Of a DNA stretch of 64,000 bases, positions 40,634 through 52,442 are shown in pieces. Within the stretch, counting starts at the first letter, position 1, and each line of letters opens with the position of its first letter. The stretch comes from Rhizobium sp. BK418 (GTDB lineage: Bacteria; Pseudomonadota; Alphaproteobacteria; Rhizobiales; Rhizobiaceae), in NCBI RefSeq assembly GCF_004341105.1, contig NZ_SLZK01000003.1, forward strand, positions 620,001 through 684,000. Direction: 5' to 3'. A program made the translations under genes and the position numbers. Under the pieces are notes generated by a model that saw only the letters and a program-made list of their open reading frames with translations, was not told the origin of the DNA and ran no database searches.

Positions 40634-42469
40634 ATGTTCCAGTCTTTCGAAGTCACCTCCACGCCACAGTTCGGCAGGGAACGGGTTTCCGCGCTTCGCG
40701 CCAGTTTCGACGCGCTCGGCATCGATGCGTTCCTCGTGCCACGCGCCGATGAATTCAACGGCGAATACGTGCCGGCTTGCGCGGAGCGGCTGTCATGGCT
40801 GACGGGCTTTACCGGCTCGGCGGGCGTTGCACTGATTACCCGCACGGAGGCGATCGTCTATGTGGACGGACGTTACGTCACGCAGTTGGCCGAGCAGGTG
40901 GACGGTTCGGTCTTTACCGGCGGCGATCTCGTGAACGAACCGCCGCATGTCTGGCTGCCGGCGCATGGCAAGAAGGGGCTGAAGCTCGGCATCGATCCGT
41001 GGCTGCATACGGGTGCCGAAGTGCGCAAGCTCGAAAAGGCGCTTGACGAGATCGGCGGTGCGTTGGTTTTTCTGCCGCACAATCCGCTTGATAAGCTCTG
41101 GGTCGATCGACCCGCTGAACCGCTTGGCGCCGTCACCATTCAGAACGTGGCCCAGGCCGGTGTCCTCGCCAAGGACAAGATCGCAGCCATCGCGGCCGAT
41201 CTCGGCAAGAAAAACCTGAGGGCCGTGCTGATCGCCGATCCGTCCTCGATTGCCTGGATCTTCAATATTCGCGGCGCCGACGTGCCGCATACACCACATC
41301 CGCTGGCGCGCGCCATCATTCACGCCGACGGCAGGGCCGAACTTTTCCTCGACAAGCGCAAGACCGGTATCGAGCTGGAAGCCTATCTGGCGCAGATTGC
41401 CAACCAGCTTGCGCCGTCGCTGCTCGACGAGAAGCTTGCGGCGGTGGCCAAAGATGGCGGCCGTATCCTCATCGATCCCGATATCGCCTCCTATGCGCTT
41501 GCCGAGATCATCCGCAAGGCGGGTGGCGAAGTGGTCGAGGGCGCCGATCCGGCAAAGCTGCCGCGGGCAGTGAAGAACAATGTCGAGATCAACGGTTCGG
41601 CGGCTGCGCATCTGCAGGATGGCGCGGCGATGGTGGAATTCCTCTATTGGCTGTCGCAGAGCAAGCCCGGCACGATCACCGAGATCGGTGCTGCCGAGCG
41701 ACTGGAATCGGCCCGCGCCAAGGTCGGCCAGAGCATGCAGAATCCGCTGAAGGACATTTCCTTCGATACGATCTCCGGCGCAGGTGAACACGCTGCCATC
41801 ATGCACTACCGGGTGACCACGGCGACCGACCGGCATATCCAGCCGGGCGAGCTCTTCCTGATCGATTCCGGCGCGCAGTATGTCAACGGCACGACCGACA
41901 TCACCCGCACGGTCGGCATCGGCGCCGTTACGGAAGAGCACAAGCGCTTCTTCACGCTGGTGCTGAAGGGTATGATCCAGATCAGCACGGCGCGCTTCCC
42001 CAAGGGTACGCGCGGTTGCGACCTCGATCCGCTGGCGCGCATCGCGCTGTGGCGGGCAGGAGCCGATTTCGCCCATGGCACGGGCCATGGCGTCGGCTCC
42101 TATCTCTCGGTTCATGAGGGGCCGCAACGCATCTCACGGCTGTCGACTCAAGAATTGCTGCCGGGCATGATCCTCTCCAATGAGCCGGGCTATTACCGGC
42201 CCGGCCATTTCGGCATCCGCATCGAGAACCTGATCTATGTACGGGAGGCCGAAGACATCGAGGGCGGGGACATGCCGATGTTCGGCTTCGAGACGCTGAC
42301 CTTCTGCCCGATTGACCGCAGTCTTGTCATCCCCGAACTGCTGACGCATGACGAACTGCACTGGTTCAACGATTACCATCACCGCACGCGCGAAGCGCTG
42401 ATGCCGCTGATCCACGACCATGACGTCAAGGCATGGCTGGAGAATGCGACGCTGCCGCTGGAATACTGA
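40634..42469 (+). CDS. pepP: aminopeptidase P family protein (M24B)
   Basis: The 611-residue metallopeptidase releases N-terminal residues before proline. It has the long form with two N-terminal creatinase-like domains (residues 1-300; ALGIDAFLVPRADEFNGEY) and a C-terminal pita-bread domain. Metal ligands are in LFLIDSGAQYVNGTTDITRT (two Asp), GTGHGVGSYLSVHEGP (His) and LSNEPGYYRPGHFGIRIENL (two Glu). The length fits eukaryotic-type X-prolyl aminopeptidase 1-like proteins common in alphaproteobacteria. The symbol is by family; the precise name is less certain. Confidence 0.9.
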   Translation: MFQSFEVTSTPQFGRERVSALRASFDALGIDAFLVPRADEFNGEYVPACAERLSWLTGFTGSAGVALITRTEAIVYVDGRYVTQLAEQVDGSVFTGGDLVNEPPHVWLPAHGKKGLKLGIDPWLHTGAEVRKLEKALDEIGGALVFLPHNPLDKLWVDRPAEPLGAVTIQNVAQAGVLAKDKIAAIAADLGKKNLRAVLIADPSSIAWIFNIRGADVPHTPHPLARAIIHADGRAELFLDKRKTGIELEAYLAQIANQLAPSLLDEKLAAVAKDGGRILIDPDIASYALAEIIRKAGGEVVEGADPAKLPRAVKNNVEINGSAAAHLQDGAAMVEFLYWLSQSKPGTITEIGAAERLESARAKVGQSMQNPLKDISFDTISGAGEHAAIMHYRVTTATDRHIQPGELFLIDSGAQYVNGTTDITRTVGIGAVTEEHKRFFTLVLKGMIQISTARFPKGTRGCDLDPLARIALWRAGADFAHGTGHGVGSYLSVHEGPQRISRLSTQELLPGMILSNEPGYYRPGHFGIRIENLIYVREAEDIEGGDMPMFGFETLTFCPIDRSLVIPELLTHDELHWFNDYHHRTREALMPLIHDHDVKAWLENATLPLEY

Positions 42470-42493
42470 GCCGAGGGATAACGGGATTCTGGT

Positions 42494-42802
42494 TTAAAGA
42501 CCGATCGTGTGCCGCCAGATCATCACGATGATCCAGGCGGCAACGAGCATCCACGTATGCGAGAAGCGCAGGCCGATGATGAGGGCGACGGCGAGCGCCA
42601 GCTTCGAATCCCAGCCGCCGATGAAGAAGGCGGGTGCGACGAGCGTCGTCAGTACCGCGGCCGGCACGGCATTCAGTGCCGCTTCCATGCGCGGGGGAAT
42701 GCGCTTCATCTTGGTGATCATGATGTAGCCGCCGATGCGGGTCGCGTAGGTCGCGACCGCGGCGGCAAGGATCACGAGAGCCATGTGGAGATCGAATTCC
42801 AT
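42494..42802 (-). CDS. azlD: AzlD family branched-chain amino acid transport protein
   Basis: The 102-residue protein has about three to four transmembrane helices (ALVILAAAVATYATRIGGY, ALNAVPAAVLTTLVAPAFF). AzlD is the small partner of AzlC; in Bacillus the pair confers azaleucine resistance and exports branched-chain amino acids. The gene overlaps nothing and lies 1 nt behind azlC on the same strand, so it is the second gene of a two-gene operon. Confidence 0.88.
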   Translation of the reverse strand: MEFDLHMALVILAAAVATYATRIGGYIMITKMKRIPPRMEAALNAVPAAVLTTLVAPAFFIGGWDSKLALAVALIIGLRFSHTWMLVAAWIIVMIWRHTIGL

Positions 42803-42803
42803 C

Positions 42804-43535
42804 TCAGACCTCGTGGTTTTCGGTGTTGAGGGCGTCGGCTTCGAGGTCCGGCTCCTCCGCGGGCAGGGGCATTAGCGCAGCAAGGATGATCCCGGCCGCA
42901 GCACCCAGGCTCACGTGCCAGGGGGAACCAACGAAGTGATAGGCAACGACCGAGGCGATGGCACTCGTCAGCGCCACGGACAGGAAATTGTCACGCTTGC
43001 GGAAGCCGAGCACGATGCCGAGGAAATAGGCTGGCAGCAGGATGTCGAGGCCGATGGTCTTCGGATCCCCAATGAGGGACCCGAGCATGCCGCCGATCAG
43101 GCTGATGATGACCCAGGGAATATAGATGACGATGCCGAAGCCGAGATACCAGATGAAGGTGACGCGCTGACCTGCCTCACCGCGTTTGACGGTTTCGGCA
43201 AATTGCGGATCGACCAGCAGGAAGAAGGTGAAGAACTTCTGGAGGGCGGTGAAATGCCCGATGTACCGGGCGATTGCCGCCGAATAAAGCACATGCCGAA
43301 AATTCACAGCGAGGATCGACAGGACGATGATCCAGGCCTGCACATTGTGGCCGAATAGCTCGATGCCGACCAACTGGCTGGCGCCTGCATAGACGGTCGC
43401 GCTCATGAAGGTGATCTCCGGGAGCGACATGCCCTGTTCGGCTGCCAGGGCGCCGAACAGGGCTCCGAAGGGGGCAGAGGCAAGCGCCACGGTAAAGCCG
43501 CCTCGCAAACCTTCGACAAAGTCGGCGCGATTCAT
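42804..43535 (-). CDS. azlC: AzlC family permease
   Basis: The 243-residue membrane protein has about eight hydrophobic segments. The family motif FVEGLRGGFTVALASAPFG opens the N-terminus, and MSATVYAGASQLVGIELF follows. AzlC with AzlD forms a branched-chain amino acid exporter. It is divergent from the DUF2164 gene. The direction of transport is inferred from characterised family members. Confidence 0.9.
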   Translation of the reverse strand: MNRADFVEGLRGGFTVALASAPFGALFGALAAEQGMSLPEITFMSATVYAGASQLVGIELFGHNVQAWIIVLSILAVNFRHVLYSAAIARYIGHFTALQKFFTFFLLVDPQFAETVKRGEAGQRVTFIWYLGFGIVIYIPWVIISLIGGMLGSLIGDPKTIGLDILLPAYFLGIVLGFRKRDNFLSVALTSAIASVVAYHFVGSPWHVSLGAAAGIILAALMPLPAEEPDLEADALNTENHEV

Positions 43536-43667
43536 GGGATTAATCCTGTTGGAATTGAAATTTCCCTCTATGGTGTCTCACTTGCTGCGGCAATTGAATT
43601 TCCTTGATTCACCAATCGATTTTGCTGAAGCGTTACCGGTTTACGTCACCGCCAAGACGAGGGAGCC

Positions 43668-43913
43668 ATGAAGAAGATCGAATTTTCGAAAGAGGAAAAG
43701 GCGGAAATCGTTTCACACATCCGCCAGTATTTCGATCGCGAACTCGACCCGATCGGCATGCTGCCGGCCGAATTCCTGCTCGATTTCTTCGCCGAGAAGA
43801 TTGGGCCGTACTTCTACAATCGAGGCATCAGAGATGCGCAGGCCGCATTTCTGAAGAGGATGGAAGATGTGGCCGACGACATTCACCTTCTCGAGAGGGA
43901 GGAGAAGTTTTAG
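43668..43913 (+). CDS. DUF2164 family protein
   Basis: The 81-residue protein (MKKIEFSKEEKAEIVSHIRQY, starting 43668) has the pattern of DUF2164: an N-terminal acidic and basic helix, FDRELDPIGMLPAEFLLDFF, and IGPYFYNRGIRDAQAAFL. No function is known. The gap to the downstream membrane protein is about 100 nt, and the two could share a transcript. Confidence 0.85.
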   Translation: MKKIEFSKEEKAEIVSHIRQYFDRELDPIGMLPAEFLLDFFAEKIGPYFYNRGIRDAQAAFLKRMEDVADDIHLLEREEKF

Positions 43914-44011
43914 ATTGGCCAAAGGCTGCTTGGGTCTGCTTTTCACTTAACGCTAAATTATCGCCGCAACAGTATCGTGCCAGCGCATTCGTTCATTGGG
44001 TTTCGGGTTGT

Positions 44012-45604
44012 TTGGCTGCGACTGTCTCCGATATCGACGGTTCCCGCTCAGCCACAGTCGGCAAGGCTGTGATCTTTGTCGTCTGGTTTGCGTTGGCGTC
44101 AACGCTTTGCTGGTCCGAAGTCGTGTGGCGCGATGAGGTTCGCGCATTGTCTTTTGCCCTTCAGGGCGAGAACTTGCTCGGCATGCTTCGCCAAGTACGC
44201 GGTGACGGACATCCCGCACTCTGGCATATCCTGCTGCGTGCCGGTTATAGCATAGGTGGCTCACCTATCATCCTGAAGATTCTCGCGCTGACGATTGCGA
44301 CGATTTCCAGCTATCTCCTTGTTTTTAGGCTGGAACTTCCGCTTCCGATGATGCTGCTGGCATTGTTCGGAAACTTTTCGATTTTCGAGTATGCGGCGAT
44401 GTCGCGAAATTACGGCATCAGCATGCTCTTCGTCTTCCTGATTGCAGTGAGCTGGGAGAAGGGAAAGAGCAACGGAATATTGCTCGGTCTATTATTTGCT
44501 TTGCTGGCGAACACCAATGTCCATTCAGTCATCCTGATTGGCGGTTTTTTCGCCTGCTGGTTTTTCGAGCTCGTTCAGCAGCGGCAAGGGTCTACATCAA
44601 CGGACCGCCGGGCCTTCGCAGCAAGTGTTGCAATTGCCACCGTCGGTGTCATCCTATGCATCTTGACGGTCTATCCGACGTTCAACGATGCCGCGGCGAT
44701 TGATCTCGATGGACAGAATCTCGTCTCGCTCGCCCTTGGGGATATCGTCGCACCCGGCTCAAATTTTATGGCGTTTTATCCCGCCTTTGTTTTGGATCTG
44801 ATGCGTGCGCACCCGACGCTCTACGGCATTTTCGTATCGTTGATGTCCGTCCTCCTCTATGGCAGCTTGTTGGGACTGGCGAACCGGCTACCGGCGATGA
44901 TAGCCTCGGGGCTTGTGCTGCTCGGACTTTGCCTGCTTTTTACCTTCGTCTATCCAGGCGGATACAGGCATCAGGCGCTCTGGCTGGTTTTCACGATCGC
45001 GATAACCGCCTTGACTTCAAGCTCGCCGCTCAGGACGTCGGGCGTTGCCGGCAACGACGCAGCTAGCCGGATCGCAAGGATCGGGCAGCTGTGCTTTCTG
45101 ATATTGCTGTCGCTGCAGGTCATATCCGGTTTCGAAAAGATCTATCAAACCGTTATCACTGACACACCATTAAGCCGAAGCAAGGATTTCGGCGCGTTCA
45201 TGCAATCGCGCCCCGATCTCAGGGATGCGATTGTGATCGCGGATCCTGATTACCTTGTGGAACCCTTGCCCTATTACATCTCCAATCGCACCTATCTCAT
45301 GCGTGAACAGCGTTTCGGCAACACCGTGCGATTTACCCGCAACGCACGCCTGTCGCTCAGCCTTGCCGATATACTGCAGACGGCCAGCCACTTGCGTCAA
45401 AGTGAGGGTGTGCCTGTCGTCATCCTTCTTTCGCAACGGCTTGACCAGGTTGCTGCGCCGACCTCAGTCCTGGAAAGCTACGTCTGGGAATTGTCTTTCA
45501 CGCCGGAGAATATTTTTGCTTTTCAGGATGCGACAAGCCTGCTGAAGCGCTTCGGACCGACTGCCGGAAGCGATGAGACATTCGACGCCTATCTGCTGAA
45601 ATAG
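44012..45604 (+). CDS. GT-C-like polytopic membrane protein
   Basis: The roughly 530-residue protein has about eleven hydrophobic helices. Two loop motifs near the N-terminus, WRDEVRAL and GDGHPALWHILLRAGY, have the acidic and HPxLW pattern of the PMT/ArnT-like GT-C glycosyltransferases, which move sugars from polyprenyl-phosphate donors in the periplasm. A soluble C-terminal domain of about 130 residues follows. The open frame extends far upstream through DUF2164, so the true start is unclear; TTG 44012 or GTG 44069 are possible. It converges on the nicotinamidase gene. Confidence 0.65.
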   Translation: MAATVSDIDGSRSATVGKAVIFVVWFALASTLCWSEVVWRDEVRALSFALQGENLLGMLRQVRGDGHPALWHILLRAGYSIGGSPIILKILALTIATISSYLLVFRLELPLPMMLLALFGNFSIFEYAAMSRNYGISMLFVFLIAVSWEKGKSNGILLGLLFALLANTNVHSVILIGGFFACWFFELVQQRQGSTSTDRRAFAASVAIATVGVILCILTVYPTFNDAAAIDLDGQNLVSLALGDIVAPGSNFMAFYPAFVLDLMRAHPTLYGIFVSLMSVLLYGSLLGLANRLPAMIASGLVLLGLCLLFTFVYPGGYRHQALWLVFTIAITALTSSSPLRTSGVAGNDAASRIARIGQLCFLILLSLQVISGFEKIYQTVITDTPLSRSKDFGAFMQSRPDLRDAIVIADPDYLVEPLPYYISNRTYLMREQRFGNTVRFTRNARLSLSLADILQTASHLRQSEGVPVVILLSQRLDQVAAPTSVLESYVWELSFTPENIFAFQDATSLLKRFGPTAGSDETFDAYLLK

Positions 45605-45620
45605 GGCGATGACGAACCGC

Positions 45621-46247
45621 TTATTCGCTTAAAACGTCCGTACTTTTGACGATATCGATGCCGTGTCCGCGCATCTCATCGATGGCGGCGGCAACACCTT
45701 CAGGTGTGATGCCGCGGCTTGCATCCTCGATGAAGCGGACTTTGACGCCCGGGATCATGGCCAGTGCATCGAGGGCGGAAAATTTCACGCAATAATCAGT
45801 TGCAAGCCCGCAGACGTCGAGCTCGGTCACACCTTGGCCCTCTAGAAAATCGGCAAGGCCGGTCGCGGCATACTGATCATTGTCACGGAAGGCGGAGTAG
45901 CTGTCGACGCTCTTGTCCTCACCCTTCTGCTGGATGAGGTCGATCTGCGCCGAGCGAAGATCGGGGTGCAGCTCGGCGTCGCGTGTGTATTGCACACAAT
46001 GATCCGGCCACATCATCTGCGGCTTGCCCGACAGCACGCCCATTTCGAAGGGTTTTTTGCCGGGATGGGATGAGGCGAAGCTGCCGTGGCCGGGCGGGTG
46101 CCAATCCTGCGAAGCGACGATGAGATCGTACCTGCCGCTGTCGATCAGGCTGTTTGCCACAGGGACGACTTTGTCGCCATCGGGAACCGGCAGGTTACCT
46201 CCGGGACAGAAACCGTTCTGAATATCGACCAGCAGCAACGCCTTCAT
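45621..46247 (-). CDS. pncA: nicotinamidase
   Basis: PncA converts nicotinamide to nicotinate for NAD salvage. The 208-residue protein has the catalytic triad: Asp in LLVDIQNGFCPGGNLPV, a Lys in the central segment near DKSVDSYSAF, and Cys in VCGLATDYCVKFSALDAL. The metal-binding DWHPPGHGSFA motif is intact. ATG 46247 has AAGGGA upstream; an in-frame extension to 46286 has no RBS. The pncA-like product also activates pyrazinamide in other bacteria. Confidence 0.95.
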   Translation of the reverse strand: MKALLLVDIQNGFCPGGNLPVPDGDKVVPVANSLIDSGRYDLIVASQDWHPPGHGSFASSHPGKKPFEMGVLSGKPQMMWPDHCVQYTRDAELHPDLRSAQIDLIQQKGEDKSVDSYSAFRDNDQYAATGLADFLEGQGVTELDVCGLATDYCVKFSALDALAMIPGVKVRFIEDASRGITPEGVAAAIDEMRGHGIDIVKSTDVLSE

Positions 46248-46613
46248 CACGTTATCCCTTACGCATGTCGCACCGCAAAATGCCAACCGATGTCAGCGCT
46301 ATCAACTAGTGGATTTCCGGGGGGCAAGGCGCAAGTACTATTTCTCGTATGGAGAGTGGCAAATGGCAGCATCGGCATATTTTTCCGCTGGCGTTCATCC
46401 TATGCGGGAGTAGCGCGAGTATCTCACCCATCCTATACGGATTCGTGCAAGGCTATCGGATCGGGTGCCTGAAAACCAGATCGTCGAGATCACCGTCCTG
46501 GCGTGCTGCAGTTGCGTCCGGCACGGCGCCAGCACAAGCAGCGGCGAAGGGAGGGGCTTTGTGAGCGATTAAGCGGTCTGTCATCGAGGCTCCCCCGGCG
46601 GAGCCTCATGAGA
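46248..46613. other. 366-bp region with no supported gene
   Basis: Reading frames here are short, lack family resemblance and have no Shine-Dalgarno. The only structure seen is a hairpin, GAGGCTCC / GGAGCCTC (46586-46607), just past the EF-hand stop, which may end that transcript although no T run follows. The promoter of pncA must lie in the left part. Confidence 0.5.
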
Positions 46614-47111
46614 TCAGGCCGTCTGGTCGCTGTCGCCGGTGGCGGCAGGCGAAGTGCCATAGGTGGTCTGGTATGCACGAAGCGCAGTCTGCATGTCGGT
46701 CATCACTTTGGCCATCAGGCCGCCGTCATCGTCGCCGCCGCCGGCGGCGGCAATTTTCTGCGGGTCGGCGGACAGGATTTCCGACGTGGTCAACTTGCCG
46801 TCGCCATTTGAATCCAGGGCAGAAAGCGCGCCCTTGGCATTGTCGCCATTGGCATCGGTGCCGGATTGGCTGTCGCTGTCATCGGTTTTCTGGAGCGAGA
46901 GCATGAGCGCCAGAATATCGGCTGCGATCTTCCGGACGACATCGGCGCCCGAGGAATCGTCGTCGCCGGTGGACGAGTTACTCGCCGTCGAGGACTGTGA
47001 GGCGGCAGCGAGCTCGTCCGCCGAGACGACGCCGTCACCGTTCTTATCGAGTGGATTGAGGGGGGCTTGATACTGGGTCAGCGTGCTGCCCAGGGTCGAA
47101 ACACTGGTCAC
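46614..47111 (-). CDS. EF-hand calcium-binding protein
   Basis: The 165-residue protein carries two canonical 12-residue EF-hand loops, DKNGDGVVSADE (about residues 25-36) and DSNGDGKLTTSE (about 110-121). Asp, Asn and Asp occupy loop positions 1, 3 and 5 and Glu position 12. Between them is a Ser/Asp-rich acidic stretch. GTG 47111 sits 4 nt after a near-perfect AAGGAGGT. No signal peptide is visible. Some rhizobia secrete EF-hand proteins linked to symbiosis (such as calsymin); a similar role here is inference only. Confidence 0.85.
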   Translation of the reverse strand: MTSVSTLGSTLTQYQAPLNPLDKNGDGVVSADELAAASQSSTASNSSTGDDDSSGADVVRKIAADILALMLSLQKTDDSDSQSGTDANGDNAKGALSALDSNGDGKLTTSEILSADPQKIAAAGGGDDDGGLMAKVMTDMQTALRAYQTTYGTSPAATGDSDQTA

Positions 47112-47272
47112 TTGAACCTCCTTTGAAGGTCTTGTGAAGCCCACCTTTCATGGGCGGGCATTGACCGGGCTAGGCCGATTTGTGAGTCGGGTCAAAGCGG
47201 CGTTTTGTCATCTGGGGAAGTGCATGTGGCTGGGCCTGCGATTCCTGACGACGGGCCAAGACAGTGGAGCGG

Positions 47273-49768
<2,496 letters not shown>

Positions 49769-49939
49769 GGCGCGTAATGTAGTGATTCGGGAAGGAAAGA
49801 CCAGAAAGTTGTTCTGCTTTCATTCCCGGCGGCTCAGCTATCCTCAGGCGGTTTGCCTAGCCTAATCTGAACTCCGCCTTGGAGTTGTGGTCATACCGGA
49901 CCTCAATTATGGTCTCGCGCCAGCCTCGGGGGGAGCTCT

Positions 49940-50209
49940 ATGCATATCATCGCCATTCTTGCCAACCTGATTCTCATGGTCGTCGTTATGACGTTGGTCG
50001 CAGGCAACGGCTTGCCGGACGGTGGAGCAGGGCTCGGAATCCTTGCGGCTGCCATTGCGGCTCCTGTCTTGAGCATAGTCGCATTGCTGCGACGCAATGG
50101 ATCGATTTCGGAACTCATTTCGCTTGAGATCCAAGCCCGGAAGATGACGCTGCGGCAGCGTATTGCCGAGGCGGAGGCCAAGGCCGCCGGCAATGACGTC
50201 AGCGGCTAG
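49940..50209 (+). CDS. small membrane protein of unknown function
   Basis: The 89-residue protein has two hydrophobic segments (IAILANLILMVVVMTLV, LGILAAAIAAPVLSIVALL). A charged helix follows (ISLEIQARKMTLRQRIAEAEAKAAG), perhaps a coiled coil. GGGGGAG lies 6 nt before ATG 49940. It is divergent from uvrD with 171 nt between and converges on the DUF1275 gene with only 9 nt between stops. No family recognised. Confidence 0.75.
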   Translation: MHIIAILANLILMVVVMTLVAGNGLPDGGAGLGILAAAIAAPVLSIVALLRRNGSISELISLEIQARKMTLRQRIAEAEAKAAGNDVSG

Positions 50210-50218
50210 GCGCTGCTT

Positions 50219-50899
50219 TCAAGCGGCCTGCGGGCCGGCGAAAGCGAGACAGACTGACACGAGCGCAAAGAGCGGCGGTAGCGCGAAGCACCAGGTGCCG
50301 ACGGTGGCATAGAGCAGGGCGGCAAGGCCGCAGCCGAGCGCAAAGGCGAATACAGCAACCGCCATGCGCGACAGGCGGGTCCTTATTGGCTTTGCCTGGT
50401 CGCCGGCGCTGCCATGGGCAAGATCGGCAAGGTCGATCATGATCTGCGTCGTGGTACCGGTCATGAGCGTGCTCGGAGGTGCCGCGCCGAGATGGATGCG
50501 GTGAGCGGCGTTCTGGATCGCCATGGCGATGACGAGCAGCATGCCGGTCGCGACCAGAGGCAGACCATCCGGGTTGGTAAAGGGCGAAAGCCAGATGGCG
50601 CAGGCACCGCCGGCAATCAGGAAGACAAGCTTGATCACGAGCAGGATGCGCAGGCCTTTCTCGTCGCCCGGCGGCACATTGTGGGTGAGGTAACGCAGTG
50701 CAAGGATCGTCAGGCAGAAGACCGGCAGCGCCAGAAGCTTGGCGATGATACCTGATGTGCCGTGGGTCAGTGCTGCACCGAGGGTCACGAAGTTGCCGGT
50801 GACATGGGCGGGGAAGAGGCCGCCAAGCGCCAGGAAGCCTGCCGTATCGACATAACCACCGGTAAGGCTCAGAAGCACGGGCAGGGCTGGGCGCATCAT
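50219..50899 (-). CDS. DUF1275 (YoaK-like) membrane protein
   Basis: The 226-residue protein has six or seven transmembrane helices. Features of DUF1275 are visible: SLTGGYVDTAGFLALGGLF, HVTGNFVTLGAAL, and TTQIMIDLADLA in the second half. No activity is known for the family. It converges with the small membrane protein gene. Confidence 0.88.
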   Translation of the reverse strand: MMRPALPVLLSLTGGYVDTAGFLALGGLFPAHVTGNFVTLGAALTHGTSGIIAKLLALPVFCLTILALRYLTHNVPPGDEKGLRILLVIKLVFLIAGGACAIWLSPFTNPDGLPLVATGMLLVIAMAIQNAAHRIHLGAAPPSTLMTGTTTQIMIDLADLAHGSAGDQAKPIRTRLSRMAVAVFAFALGCGLAALLYATVGTWCFALPPLFALVSVCLAFAGPQAA

Positions 50900-51051
50900 C
50901 TTTTCTCCTTTTGTTGGCCGCTTGGCTCACTCTGCCGCGACGGCGTGGATTTCGGCAATATGGCGGCCGTGCAATTCCATCACGGCAGGTCCGCGTCGTC
51001 CAAGGCGGCGCGGACCTGGTAAGTCGAAGGAGACGCCAAGACCGGCGGTGT

Positions 51052-51873
51052 TTACGCCTTGATAAAAGCAAGAACGTCGGCGTTGAACTTATCGGCCTCT
51101 GTCTGGGCGAGGCCGTGCGGGGCGCCCGGATAGACCTTCAGCGTGCCGTTCTTCAGGAGTTTGATGCCCTTTTCGGCGGCCGCCTTGATCGGCACGATCT
51201 GGTCGTCATCGCCATGGATGAGCAGGGCCGGAACGTCGATCTTCTTGAGATCTTCGCTGTAATCGATCTCGGAAAATTCATGGATGCAGTCGTAATGGCC
51301 CTTGATGCCGCCGGCCATGCCCATCAGCCAGAAGGTTTCACGCAGACCTTCGTTGACCTTGGCGCCATCGCGGTTGAAGCCGTAGAAGGGCATGGTCAGA
51401 TCGCGGTAGAATTGCGAGCGGTCGCCGGCTGTGCCTTTGCGGATGCCGTCGAAGACTTCGATCGGCGTGCCCTCGGGATTGGCGGGCGTCTTCAGCATCA
51501 GCGGCGGCACGGCGCCGACGAGCACGACTTTGGCGACGCGGCTGGTGCCATGGCGGCCGATATAATGAGCGACTTCGCCGCCGCCCGTGGAATGACCGAC
51601 CATGATGAGGTTCTTGAGATCGAGCTTCTCGATCAACCCCGCGAGGTCATCGGCATATTGATCCATATTGTTGCCGTTCCACGGCTGCGAGGACCGGCCA
51701 TGGCCGCGGCGGTCATGGGCGATGACGCGGTAGCCCTGCTGAGCGAAATAGAGCATCTGCACTTCCCAAGCATCGCCCGACAGAGGCCAGCCGTGGGAGA
51801 AGAGGATCGGCTGACCGCTGCCCCAATCCTGATAGTAAATTGTTGTTCCGTCTTTGGTAGTGATGGTCGGCAT
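51052..51873 (-). CDS. alpha/beta hydrolase, non-heme chloroperoxidase-like
   Basis: The 273-residue protein has an alpha/beta-hydrolase triad: Ser in [14 protein letters not shown], Asp in [10 protein letters not shown], and His in YPGAPHGL. Its oxyanion start [15 protein letters not shown] and [13 protein letters not shown] match the cofactor-free bacterial chloroperoxidase (perhydrolase) group. The physiological substrate is unknown, and a peracid role is inference. The ATG 51873 has AGGACA upstream. It is the last gene of the proposed five-gene operon, 130 nt after doxX. Confidence 0.9.
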   Translation of the reverse strand: MPTITTKDGTTIYYQDWGSGQPILFSHGWPLSGDAWEVQMLYFAQQGYRVIAHDRRGHGRSSQPWNGNNMDQYADDLAGLIEKLDLKNLIMVGHSTGGGEVAHYIGRHGTSRVAKVVLVGAVPPLMLKTPANPEGTPIEVFDGIRKGTAGDRSQFYRDLTMPFYGFNRDGAKVNEGLRETFWLMGMAGGIKGHYDCIHEFSEIDYSEDLKKIDVPALLIHGDDDQIVPIKAAAEKGIKLLKNGTLKVYPGAPHGLAQTEADKFNADVLAFIKA

Positions 51874-52003
51874 TGAAATTGTCCTATGCTGGGGGTTGGC
51901 AGGGTCTGCGCCCTGGAGGCGGATGGGTTGCACCGTGGTGCTGGCAGGGGCAGGAAACATTTTTGCCGGTGTCAGCGTAAGTGATGCTTAGGTGCAGGTT
52001 GCC

Positions 52004-52432
52004 CTATGCTTTTTCCCTGAGATCGAGCCAGGCGACGAGCAGGAAGCCGCCGACGAGGCCCAGATGTTCGAAGAAGGAATTGGCGGCCATGAAGCGCTCC
52101 ATTCCCGTGGGCAACTCCCAGAACCGCAGCGCGAGGAAGGTTGCAAGCAGCGTGAAGCCGCCGAGCGCGAGCGCACCGAGCCAGCGGAAAAACCCGGCGA
52201 GAATCATGAGCGAGGCGGCAAGCTCCAGGGCGATGACGATCATCGCAAAGACTGGCGCGGGCGAGAGGCCGAAATGGGTCATTTCGCCGATCGCGCCGGC
52301 AAAATCCGTTGCCTTGTTGAGGCCGCCCTGCAGATAGGCGGCGCAGAGGCCGAGATAGGCGATGAAGCGCACAAAGGCCGCGCCAAAGAGAGGGCGGGCG
52401 AGGGACGCAAGTCGGATTTCAAGGGCATGCAT
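52004..52432 (-). CDS. DoxX family membrane protein
   Basis: The 142-residue protein has four transmembrane helices (IAYLGLCAAYLQGGLNKATD, MIVIALELAASLMILAGFF, ALALGGFTLLATFLAL, LVGGFLLVAWLDL). The first-helix Gly-Leu-Asn-Lys region is a DoxX/SURF4-like feature. The family is associated with quinone and sulfur redox and with stress resistance. ATG 52432 lies 10 nt after the amidohydrolase stop, with GAGGAT at a good distance. Confidence 0.88.
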   Translation of the reverse strand: MHALEIRLASLARPLFGAAFVRFIAYLGLCAAYLQGGLNKATDFAGAIGEMTHFGLSPAPVFAMIVIALELAASLMILAGFFRWLGALALGGFTLLATFLALRFWELPTGMERFMAANSFFEHLGLVGGFLLVAWLDLREKA

Positions 52433-52442
52433 GCATCTATCC

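Noticed and set aside
46349..46564. Short plus-strand frame of about 71 codons in the pncA/EF-hand gap
   Set aside because: No RBS, no family-like sequence and Arg/Ser-rich composition typical of chance frames.
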